Position numbers and translations under genes: made by a program. From Ferdinandcohnia sp036965045 (lineage in GTDB: Bacteria; Bacillota; Bacilli; Bacillales; Bacillaceae_L), in the NCBI RefSeq assembly GCF_036965045.1, contig NZ_JBALOV010000013.1:98095-162094 (forward strand): 64,000 bases of DNA, written 5' to 3'. The first letter of the stretch is position 1; every line of letters begins with the position of its first letter. Under the pieces are notes generated by a model that was given only the letters and a program-made list of their open reading frames with translations, made no database searches and had not been told where the DNA came from. Of the stretch, positions 36,456 to 44,631 are shown one piece after another.

Positions 36456-37547
36456 ATGTTTAAAAAGGGATTAAAAGATGTAGTAGCTGTTCAAACAAAC
36501 ATTGCTTCTGTTGAAGGAGATTTAGGGAAATTAAGCTACAGAGGTGTTTTAATAGACGAACTTATCCCATCTTATTCGTTTGAAGAAGTAGCATATTTAA
36601 TTTGGCACGGAGTATTACCAGACGAAACGGAGCTAAGGAATTTAGAGATGAAACTCATGAATAGTCGTCTGTTACCTCTCCATGTTTTAGCAATCCTCGA
36701 TGCTTTACCAGCAGATGTACCATTGATGGATGCTGTACGTACAGCTATTTCCGCATATGCTCATGCTGACTTTTCTAATAAACCCATTGAAGAGCAAGCA
36801 ATAATTCTTACTGGCGCAATTCCAGTAATCGTAGCAAAACATTACCGAAAGCAGCAAGGTTTACCTCCCGTCAACCCGAACCTAAAATTGTCTCACATTG
36901 CGAATTACCTATGGATGATAAATGGGGAACTGCCAAATGACCTACGAGTTGAAGCACTCGAAACCTATATGAAATTAACAATGGAACATGGATTGAATGC
37001 AGCTACGTTTTCAGCACGTGTAACAATTTCGACAGAATCAGACTTAACGGCGGCAATTACGTCTGCAATTGGTACAATGAAAGGTCCTCTGCATGGGGGT
37101 GCACCATCGGAAGTTATGGAGTTACTTGAGGAAATTGGAACTAGGGAAAACATTATACCCTTGATCGAAGAAAAACTCCAAAAGGGAGAAAAAATAATGG
37201 GTTTTGGACACAGAATCTATAAAACAGAAGATCCAAGGTCCATTCTTTTGAGAGATAAGTGTGCGAGTATGTTAGGCAAAGATGAGTGGTTAGACTTAGC
37301 AGTTGTGGCTGAAAAGGAAATAATTGATTTACTCGCAAAGCATAAGCCTGGACGTAAACTTTATACAAACGTCGAATATTATGCAGCTGCAATAATGCGA
37401 TCTATCGAGATGCCTCCAGAACTGTTTACATCGACTTTTAGCGTTGCGAGAATTATTGGATGGACAGCACATGCAATAGAGCAACTTGCAGATAACTCCA
37501 TTTTTCGCCCCGAATCAGAATATGTAGGGATTAGGACGTTCTCTTAG
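36456..37547 (+). CDS. citA: citrate synthase I (CitA-type)
   Basis: This 363-aa citrate synthase condenses acetyl-CoA with oxaloacetate. The catalytic histidines lie in GPLHGGAPSE and GFGHRIYK. The third catalytic residue, Asp in the NVDFY motif of most family members, appears here as Glu in TNVEYYA; a Glu is also known in some family branches. AAGGAGGAG precedes ATG at 36456. It is divergent from citR, which supports the minor vegetative citA rather than citZ. 2-Methylcitrate synthase is an alternative. Confidence 0.85.
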   Translation: MFKKGLKDVVAVQTNIASVEGDLGKLSYRGVLIDELIPSYSFEEVAYLIWHGVLPDETELRNLEMKLMNSRLLPLHVLAILDALPADVPLMDAVRTAISAYAHADFSNKPIEEQAIILTGAIPVIVAKHYRKQQGLPPVNPNLKLSHIANYLWMINGELPNDLRVEALETYMKLTMEHGLNAATFSARVTISTESDLTAAITSAIGTMKGPLHGGAPSEVMELLEEIGTRENIIPLIEEKLQKGEKIMGFGHRIYKTEDPRSILLRDKCASMLGKDEWLDLAVVAEKEIIDLLAKHKPGRKLYTNVEYYAAAIMRSIEMPPELFTSTFSVARIIGWTAHAIEQLADNSIFRPESEYVGIRTFS

Positions 37548-37580
37548 CTGAAAGGTTTTCTTAAGGACATTAAATATAGA

Positions 37581-37617
37581 TTGAAAGCCTGATAGGAATA
37601 GATTCCTTTCAGGCTTT
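37581..37617. terminator. hairpin between convergent citA and the HAD hydrolase gene
   Basis: AAAGCCTGATAGGAA and TTCCTTTCAGGCTTT form a long imperfect stem. The T run is short on both strands, so it may serve either gene. Confidence 0.6.
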
Positions 37618-37645
37618 ACCTCAAACCTGTACTCTCAAGATGCAC

Positions 37646-38332
37646 TTATCTTATAATCTCTAACAGGCTTTCTAATTTATTTATTTCATAAGTAGGTTTT
37701 ATTGATGTATTATTTACTTTGTACTTAGGGTTGAACCAACAAGTATCAATACCATAGTTAATTCCACCTTGAATATCAGAAGTCAACGAGTCACCTACCA
37801 TTAATACGTTAGTTTTATTTGTAATTTGCAACTTATGAAAAGCAAAATCAAATATTCCTGTTTGTGGTTTTTGGAATCCAGTGGATTCAGAGATAATAAT
37901 TTGTTCAAATCTACCTTCTAATGGAGAATTGATAATTCTTAATGTTTGTACATCAGTGTATCCATTCGTTATAATTGCTAAGCGTTTATGAGACAGATTC
38001 CAAATCACTTTTTCAGCTCCTTGAACAAGATGCGTTTGTTCTCCAAGGAATGCTAAATAATCTTGATTGAAAACAACTGCATCTATTTCTAGCTCATGTT
38101 CTAGGAATAATCTTCTAAATCTCTCTGAACCAAGTTCAGCAAGGCTCATTTTTCCAATTTCTAAATCTCTCCACAACACTTTACTAATCTCTTGATAACT
38201 CTTTTCGTATAGATTTAAGCTATTTAATAAATTATATTTTTCAAAGACTTTATTAAAAGCTACTTGTTCCGACTTAGTAAAATCAAAAAGCGTGTCATCT
38301 ATATCAAAAAATATAGCGTCGTAAATCTTCAT
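37646..38332 (-). CDS. YjjG-family HAD hydrolase (noncanonical pyrimidine nucleotidase)
   Basis: This 228-aa HAD hydrolase has motif I DIDDTLFDF, motif II ITNG, motif III lysine in GFQKPQ and motif IV GDSLTSDI. The whole matches YjjG-type nucleotidases that dephosphorylate noncanonical nucleoside monophosphates. The start has only a weak GGGATAAA ahead. It stands alone. Confidence 0.88.
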   Translation of the reverse strand: MKIYDAIFFDIDDTLFDFTKSEQVAFNKVFEKYNLLNSLNLYEKSYQEISKVLWRDLEIGKMSLAELGSERFRRLFLEHELEIDAVVFNQDYLAFLGEQTHLVQGAEKVIWNLSHKRLAIITNGYTDVQTLRIINSPLEGRFEQIIISESTGFQKPQTGIFDFAFHKLQITNKTNVLMVGDSLTSDIQGGINYGIDTCWFNPKYKVNNTSIKPTYEINKLESLLEIIR

Positions 38333-38394
38333 TTTATCCCACTACTTTCTAAACTGGTTAAAATAAACTACTACTAAGAACTCCTATCTTACAC

Positions 38395-38571
38395 CTACTT
38401 TCGTTTTAAATCTTCTTCTAGCTGTTTCTCTATCTCATCATTACTTACCTTTTTCATCTGTTCTTCCTTAACATTAAGATGTTTTGAAATAAGTCTTAAT
38501 TGATACTTAATAGTCGAAAGGCTATAAATTACATAGAGAACAAATATAGTAGTAGCTATATACCAAAACAT
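38395..38571 (-). CDS. small single-pass membrane protein, 58 aa
   Basis: ATG at 38571 follows AGGAGG. One transmembrane helix (about 2-20) is followed by a charged helical tail (KYQLRLISKHLNVKEEQMKK). It resembles the 42-aa protein at 40260-40388 in layout. No family recognised. Confidence 0.6.
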   Translation of the reverse strand: MFWYIATTIFVLYVIYSLSTIKYQLRLISKHLNVKEEQMKKVSNDEIEKQLEEDLKRK

Positions 38572-38642
38572 CGAAAATCCTCCTGACTCTTCCAATATCT
38601 ATCTATACGGCATAAAAGCTTCAGCTTCTTACTCCTTAATAA

Positions 38643-38972
38643 CTATCTCAATGGTTTTCCAGATACGATATGCCAATGGAGATGTTTTGAGTCCTGATAA
38701 TCCCCTAGGTTAGTAATAACTCTACAAGCACCGTTTTCTTCAGTAACCATAGTTGCAACCTTCTTAATTACTCCCAGTAATTCTATTAGTAATTCGTTAT
38801 CACTTTCTTCTATTGTAATTAAAGAAGATATATGTTTCTTTGGTATTGCAACAATATGGACTGGATAAAAAGGTCTTGTATGATAATAAGCTAATACATT
38901 TTCTGTCTCCAACACTATATTTATTTGGACTTTACCACTTAATACTTCATCACAATAAAAATCTTCAGTCAT
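38643..38972 (-). CDS. HIT-family hydrolase
   Basis: This protein of about 109 aa has the histidine triad HLHWHIV near the C-terminus and VHIVAIPKKHI in the middle. HIT proteins hydrolyse nucleotide phosphoramidates or dinucleotides. ATG at 38972 follows GGAGG; an earlier ATG at 39002 is also possible and would add ten residues. Confidence 0.85.
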   Translation of the reverse strand: MTEDFYCDEVLSGKVQINIVLETENVLAYYHTRPFYPVHIVAIPKKHISSLITIEESDNELLIELLGVIKKVATMVTEENGACRVITNLGDYQDSKHLHWHIVSGKPLR

Positions 38973-39053
38973 AATGCCCTCCATAATAACTTCTATTTTC
39001 ATTCAATTCCCTTGTTCAACTGATCCGTTAATACAATAAATTCAACAAAAAAA

Positions 39054-39081
39054 GCGAATAATCCTTCTTGGATCATCGCAC
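39054..39081 (-). terminator. GCGAATAATCC-type hairpin, copy 3
   Basis: GCGAATAATCC and GGATCATCGCAC form a hairpin with the same core as copies 1 and 2, with A-run bases before it on the plus strand. It lies 85 bases after the 300-aa membrane-protein gene. Confidence 0.5.
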
Positions 39082-39166
39082 CCGCTACTTTAAGAGTATT
39101 TATAACACTTGGCAAATAGATAATCTAAGATGAATATTAAAAAAGTCTAATCTAGCATTTTTATCT

Positions 39167-40069
39167 TTACTCACCAAAATTTACATCAAACAGATAATCA
39201 GATGATTGGGTACCTTCGAAGCTTTCTTGTGTGATATTTCCTTGATCATCTTTTTTTTCTTCAGTTTTCCTCATTGCAAAGGTTGAAATATAATAGCATT
39301 CAATTGGTAATTTTTTATTATCTAATAATTGTATTTCTCCATTTGATAAGAAAAAATGAGTTTGATTTTCTTCTGCATAATTAATTCGTTCTCCCGTACT
39401 TCGTACGACATAGGAAGTAAAATCACCCTTTGTACGAGTTATATCTTTAATATCAAGCACATTGAGAACTTCAAAATAATGGTCAGCTTCAATTAATCGA
39501 TCGTATTGGAGCCATGTTTCAAGCTGACTAATCGTAACTCGATACCTACTCTTAACCATATCATATCGAATTTGATAAAGATTATAGTAATTGTCATTTT
39601 GTCCGAGAAGCTGCCAGCTTAATTCTGTAATTCTACCATCTTTAACATATTCTACTTCAAAATCCTCAAGCCTAAAATTTTGGTTCTCTAACTTTAATCC
39701 TTGCTTTATCAGTTCATATTCATCTTGAAAATCCATCGTATATACTGAACCAAGTTCATGTTCGATAAATATTGGGCGGCTTTCCCATTCATGAAGTGCA
39801 AATGGCAAAATCCAATGGATCAGTATAAATGCAAGAACACCAAAGACAGCTGCCATTCGTTTTACATCTGTATTTAACATAGGTCGAAAGAATAACAGGT
39901 ACACTATAAACCCAAGAGGAAGTGGAATTTGATTGAAATGAAAAGCAAATGAACCTAATATAAAGTATCCAATAATTTTTAACGGAAAATGAGATTCTGC
40001 TTCGTCATTTTTCAACAGTAAAAATAAGAAACTAACAAATAATATAACTGTGTAAACAATAGATGCCAT
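39167..40069 (-). CDS. membrane protein with C-terminal soluble domain, 300 aa
   Basis: Four hydrophobic segments cover about residues 1-100, followed by a roughly 200-aa soluble domain, probably outside the membrane. AAAGGGGGT sets ATG at 40069, with 21 open codons upstream of it. No family recognised. Confidence 0.65.
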   Translation of the reverse strand: MASIVYTVILFVSFLFLLLKNDEAESHFPLKIIGYFILGSFAFHFNQIPLPLGFIVYLLFFRPMLNTDVKRMAAVFGVLAFILIHWILPFALHEWESRPIFIEHELGSVYTMDFQDEYELIKQGLKLENQNFRLEDFEVEYVKDGRITELSWQLLGQNDNYYNLYQIRYDMVKSRYRVTISQLETWLQYDRLIEADHYFEVLNVLDIKDITRTKGDFTSYVVRSTGERINYAEENQTHFFLSNGEIQLLDNKKLPIECYYISTFAMRKTEEKKDDQGNITQESFEGTQSSDYLFDVNFGE

Positions 40070-40259
40070 TTTTACCCCCTTTCTAGTAGGAAAACTCATT
40101 GTTGTAGATCCAAAGCTGAACAAAGCAAGCATAAGTATAATATTCCTCTACGTATATGGCATACCTTCTTCAAATATCCTGCTCGTTCGTTGAATAACTC
40201 CACAAAAATAAGTGTTAGTCCTTTTTCGATTCTCGCAACCGTTTTTTGATGACTACTAT

Positions 40260-40388
40260 TTACTTATTTTTAATTTCCTCTAATAATGAAATGACCTTTT
40301 CATTTTGCTCAATTAATGTATCATTCTGCTTTCGTATTCTTGTAAAATCAAACAAAAACACCAGCAAAATAACGATTATAAAAATCAA
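40260..40388 (-). CDS. small single-pass membrane protein, 42 aa, TTG start
   Basis: A TTG at 40388 lies nine bases after a perfect AGGAGG. One transmembrane helix (IFIIVILLVFLFDF) is followed by a charged helix (IEQNEKVISLLEEIKNK). A real small gene is likely from the ribosome site. Function unknown. Confidence 0.55.
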   Translation of the reverse strand: MIFIIVILLVFLFDFTRIRKQNDTLIEQNEKVISLLEEIKNK

Positions 40389-40503
40389 AAGTAATTACCT
40401 CCTAAGGAACTGCCATCTCTATTCTCAAACTAACTCGTAACTTGAATAGCCTTATAGATAAAAAGAATCCTTTCAAAAAAATAGAGATGTACTATTATCA
40501 ATT

Positions 40504-40833
40504 CTAATATTTGTAAATATCAATAAACGGACTATACCCTGGGCTAAATGTAAATGGAATAAAAATCCCAAAAACCCCAATACCTTCTATCAGAGTTCTA
40601 ACCCCTTCTTCATCTTCAAGGATAACACCCATCTTATTTATAAAAATATAATCGTCTTTTGTTCTATGAACTACTTTTTCTTTTGAATTTTCGTGTTCAC
40701 AATCATCACCAACACACTCTATATCATATTTACTCGCTAACCACTCATTAAAAGTCTCTGAAGAAGGTTTTGAGAATGGTAGGGTAAGAAAAATTAGAGA
40801 GAATGTCAAGAGTATCATTTGCTTTTTCCTCAT
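40504..40833 (-). CDS. secreted or membrane-anchored hypothetical protein, 109 aa
   Basis: ATG at 40833 follows GGGAGG. The N-terminus is a signal peptide or anchor (KKQMILLTFSLIFLTLPF). The rest has two cysteines (ECVGDDCEH) that could form a disulfide, and a hydrophobic C-terminal stretch. No family recognised. Confidence 0.6.
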   Translation of the reverse strand: MRKKQMILLTFSLIFLTLPFSKPSSETFNEWLASKYDIECVGDDCEHENSKEKVVHRTKDDYIFINKMGVILEDEEGVRTLIEGIGVFGIFIPFTFSPGYSPFIDIYKY

Positions 40834-40963
40834 AAATTGCCTCCCTAAATTTAACAATATTATCAATAATTACATTTTACACTATGATATTTAAATATTT
40901 CATTAAAATTAAACCAAGTATTGCCATAGAGTGCTTTAACTATTTTTCTGAGAGCTATGGTTT

Positions 40964-42313
40964 TTACTGTCTTTCTCCCATTTCCACATACCCACCCATT
41001 ATTTCCTTTGGAACCATGCTCCCTCCTGTTGCCCAAGAAATATGAACTGCTTGTTTCATTTTATTAGTTAAATGATGTTTATCGATATACTCCCTTCCTT
41101 TTGATTCTGAAAATAAACGAGCCGGGCCAGCAATTCCTGCTAATGCCGATGGTTCTAAATAAATATTTTCTGTTTGAGCCAACATACTCAGATAAGCAAA
41201 GAGGTGATGATCTTCAACCGTATAAACACCACTAATCAGGTGCTCCATTGTTTTTCCAACAAAGCCCGATGGTCTTCCAACCGCTAATCCATCAGCAGCC
41301 GTTTTATTATCGATACCAACATCTTGGACAGATATCTTTTCATGTAGCCCCGTTAATAAACCCAATAACATACATGGAGAATGGGTAGGTTCCGCAAAAA
41401 AGCAATGGACATGATTTTTAAAAATATGCTTTAGACCAAACGCTACACCACCTGGCCCTCCGCCCACGCCACATGGAAGGTAGACAAACAATGGATGATC
41501 TTCGTCGATTTTGATTTTCATCGCCTCTAGTTGTTTTTGTAGTCTTAATGCTGCTACGGCATAGCCTAAAAACAAATCGATTGAATTCTCATCATCGATA
41601 AAATAGCTTTTAGGATCTTTCAAGGACTGTTTTCTTCCTTGTTCAACTGCTACACTGTAGTCCATTTCATGTTCAATGACTGTTACTCCCTTACTTCTGA
41701 GCAGGTCTTTTTTCCATTGCTTTGCATCTGCTGACATATGAACCGTTACTTTAAACCCTAGCTTAGCACTTATAATTCCAATACTTAATCCTAAATTACC
41801 GGTAGAACCCACCACAATTGAATAATGGGAAAAGAACGCTCTGAATGCTTCACTGTCAAGTCTGCAATAATCATCTTCCGTTGATAGAAGTTTATTTTGA
41901 ATGGCCAATTCTTCAGCAAACTTTAATACTTCATAGATACCGCCTCTTGCTTTAATGGAGCCAGAAATCGGCAGATGACTATCACATTTTAAGAGCAGTT
42001 TCCCTTCTATCTTTTTATTAAAATCACTTTCTAGGGAACTCTGCATCCAAGGAATTACTTTTAATGGTGATTCAATGGTCCCATCCATTCCCTTTGTTTC
42101 TGGGAAAGCACTAGCTAGGTAAGAAGAAAACCTCCTTAACCTCTCTTCCGCATCACGGATTTCCTTGATTCCTAAAGAAACATGTTGAATGGCTCTTTCA
42201 AAATCTTGGTACTTTGGATTATTCCAAAAAACTTCTTCAGTTGCCATCAGTCTTTCTAACAAAGGAAAGGCTTGAATCCATGCCTCTTTTGTTTTTCCAA
42301 AAATAAATTCCAT
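40964..42313 (-). CDS. dsdA: D-serine ammonia-lyase
   Basis: This enzyme of about 449 aa in the fold-type II PLP family deaminates D-serine to pyruvate and ammonia. The PLP lysine is in SGSIKARGG, the substrate loop is VVGSTGNLGLSIG, and the glycine-rich phosphate loop is PCGVGGGPGG. ATG at 42313 follows AGAGGTG. No regulator or transporter of D-serine lies next to it. Confidence 0.93.
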   Translation of the reverse strand: MEFIFGKTKEAWIQAFPLLERLMATEEVFWNNPKYQDFERAIQHVSLGIKEIRDAEERLRRFSSYLASAFPETKGMDGTIESPLKVIPWMQSSLESDFNKKIEGKLLLKCDSHLPISGSIKARGGIYEVLKFAEELAIQNKLLSTEDDYCRLDSEAFRAFFSHYSIVVGSTGNLGLSIGIISAKLGFKVTVHMSADAKQWKKDLLRSKGVTVIEHEMDYSVAVEQGRKQSLKDPKSYFIDDENSIDLFLGYAVAALRLQKQLEAMKIKIDEDHPLFVYLPCGVGGGPGGVAFGLKHIFKNHVHCFFAEPTHSPCMLLGLLTGLHEKISVQDVGIDNKTAADGLAVGRPSGFVGKTMEHLISGVYTVEDHHLFAYLSMLAQTENIYLEPSALAGIAGPARLFSESKGREYIDKHHLTNKMKQAVHISWATGGSMVPKEIMGGYVEMGERQ

Positions 42314-42421
42314 TCCCCGCACCTCTTTGAAAATAATAAGATAATTTCATCAATTCCATTTTATCTTTCAAGAGTATGGTCTGGCTACAAAAGAAACGAT
42401 TTTCGAATAGTTATCTAATCC

Positions 42422-42455
42422 ACAAAAAAAATCACAGGCTTCTCACCTGTGATTT
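42422..42455 (-). terminator. terminator after the GH3 gene
   Basis: AATCACAGG-CTTCTCA-CCTGTGATT has a T-rich run on the minus strand. It closes the PTS-GH3 operon. Confidence 0.85.
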
Positions 42456-42471
42456 TCGTTATATATTGAAT

Positions 42472-44586
42472 TTAATATTTCAACCCATGACCTAGTTTAT
42501 AAACATTGCCGTCACTGTCTTTATATGCATAACTCATACCAGCAGGCATGTATTTGTCTTTATCATATCCTGGTACGTCATTAGGCGATACACATTCACC
42601 ATTTTGGTAAACGGCAATTACTTCTTCACTTGCAGGCAATGTTAACGGTAAAACACCAGTTGGCTTATGTTTTCCTGCAATCACTTCAAGTTGTGCATTG
42701 TGGAATGTATCGTAACCCGCTATCAAAGCGTCGGCCATTGGTTCTACATTTCCTAAAATCCATGGGAGGATAATATTTACACTCATTACGACTTTACCAC
42801 CACGACTATGAATGCTGTCCACGACTTCCTTTAGATGATCTAGTCTACTGATAGTGGTTTCCTGATACAATGCCCCATCGACCGCCGAGTTAACTTTATC
42901 CTCACAAATTTCAAGCTCTAGTAGACCTGGTGTTGCATTAAAGTAAGAACCGGATTTTGGATGTAGGAAGAGAATCGCCGTATCTGCCTCTTCATAGTTG
43001 TCTGTTAATGTAAACAGTCCAAGTTCTTTCGCTTCATTTCTCGCTTTATCCGTATAAGAAGTCGCTCTTTCTTGCTCCTTATGAAACACTTCAATATATA
43101 CCTTTTTTCCATCCAGCTTGTCCGCTGAAAGTGGCAAGGTTTCGTTAGAATTTTTCAGTACGGTCACTGACTTTTTATGCGCTTCATATGCAGCTGTCCA
43201 ATGTTCTTTTGTACTGACAACCTCAGTTGCTTTTTCTGCGTCATTATACGTGCGTTCATCAAAAAGACCTAAAGCGAACATTTCTGTTAGCAGTCGTACA
43301 TTTGACTCATCGATTCGTTTTTCAGTGATCCAGCCTTTACTAATGGCTAATTTTAGGTTTTCGATATCATTCGTATCGGCAATTAAATCGGTACCAGCAT
43401 TAATTGCTTTAGCAAAGCGTTCTGCTTCACTGCTGTTTTCCATCCCCCAACTCATGTTGTTAATAATCCCGCTATCGCTATTCACATAGCCCTTAAAGCC
43501 AAGCTTTCCACGAAGGATATGATCGATGAAATAACGATTAAATGTAAATCCTACCTCTTCGAATGGGATTTCTTCTCCTTCAAACTCCTGGACCACACTC
43601 TTCTTAATACTTGGAATTGAGTAATACGGCATGATGGAAGATGTTCCATGTTCTGCCGCTGCTCTAAATGGTGGCAGATGGTACTTTTCTAAACTACCCG
43701 GAGTTGGATATAGATTCCATTTTCCTTCCTCATAGTGAGGGTCAAAGCCGTTCTCTCTCGCTCCCCCACCCGGGAAATGCTTTGTAGTCATCGCTATACT
43801 ATCTTTTCCTAAAGTTTCTCCTTGGAATTCGTCAAGGATACGACCAATCACATCCGCTATAAACTCTGGATCTTCTCCAAATGTCCCATACGTACGTTGC
43901 CATCTCGGATCTGTCACCACATCAGCCATATACATATAGCCTTTTCTTAATCCGGTTGCATTCCATTCTTTACGGGCAATCCTTGCAAATTCACTAATAA
44001 GGGAAGCATCACCGCCATTCTGGATATCCCCTTTTGCTGCCGCTGCCAATCCTAACGTCCCTGGCCATGTAGAGAAGATACCAATAGCATCATTCATACC
44101 GAATACAGCTTCTCCATTTTCATTTCTGGAGTTCGATGCAATTATTACGGGAATCCCTAAGCGCGTTCCTTCAGCTACCTCATTCATCGCGTTAACCCAT
44201 TCCGCCATTTCAGCTGGACTAAAATTATCCCTTAAAATGAAATGTCTTAGGTGCCTGTTTGCTATCGTATGAGTGGTTCCGTATACTTTGCTAGTAGCGA
44301 AAATCGTTTCGCCTTTTTCAATAATACTTTCATCTAACACGCCCTCATGACTTGTCTTGCTCTTATCTTCTTGAGCAAGTCCCATTTTCCTTGAATTAAT
44401 CAGCATCATTCCAATTTTTTCATCGATGTTCATCAAGGAAACCAGATTTTCTACGCGTTCTTTCGGACTTAAACGCCAATCTTCATAAGGATCAAGCTTG
44501 CCATTGTTATTTAAATCTTTAAATTTCAAACCTTCTTGTTCAATAAGTTTCTTCGTTCTTACTTGTAAATTCGGTTGCTTATGCAT
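42472..44586 (-). CDS. glycoside hydrolase family 3 protein
   Basis: This 704-aa GH3 beta-glycosidase-type enzyme has the (alpha/beta)8 barrel with the nucleophile Asp in GYVNSDSGI and KHFPGGG, then the C-terminal alpha/beta sandwich. Near the N-terminus DLNNNGKLDPYEDW resembles an EF-hand/dockerin-like calcium loop. There is no signal peptide, so it acts inside the cell. AGGAGG precedes ATG at 44586. It lies 45 bases after the PTS permease gene, so it probably hydrolyses the imported sugar. Linkage specificity cannot be read. Confidence 0.88.
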   Translation of the reverse strand: MHKQPNLQVRTKKLIEQEGLKFKDLNNNGKLDPYEDWRLSPKERVENLVSLMNIDEKIGMMLINSRKMGLAQEDKSKTSHEGVLDESIIEKGETIFATSKVYGTTHTIANRHLRHFILRDNFSPAEMAEWVNAMNEVAEGTRLGIPVIIASNSRNENGEAVFGMNDAIGIFSTWPGTLGLAAAAKGDIQNGGDASLISEFARIARKEWNATGLRKGYMYMADVVTDPRWQRTYGTFGEDPEFIADVIGRILDEFQGETLGKDSIAMTTKHFPGGGARENGFDPHYEEGKWNLYPTPGSLEKYHLPPFRAAAEHGTSSIMPYYSIPSIKKSVVQEFEGEEIPFEEVGFTFNRYFIDHILRGKLGFKGYVNSDSGIINNMSWGMENSSEAERFAKAINAGTDLIADTNDIENLKLAISKGWITEKRIDESNVRLLTEMFALGLFDERTYNDAEKATEVVSTKEHWTAAYEAHKKSVTVLKNSNETLPLSADKLDGKKVYIEVFHKEQERATSYTDKARNEAKELGLFTLTDNYEEADTAILFLHPKSGSYFNATPGLLELEICEDKVNSAVDGALYQETTISRLDHLKEVVDSIHSRGGKVVMSVNIILPWILGNVEPMADALIAGYDTFHNAQLEVIAGKHKPTGVLPLTLPASEEVIAVYQNGECVSPNDVPGYDKDKYMPAGMSYAYKDSDGNVYKLGHGLKY

Positions 44587-44631
44587 GTTCGTTCCTCCTA
44601 ATAGGTCTCATAATTACGCAATCTAGTGTTG

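Noticed and set aside
37646..38332. beta-Phosphoglucomutase assignment for the HAD protein
   Set aside because: Motif I DIDDTLFDF and the overall pattern match YjjG nucleotidases better than sugar phosphomutases.
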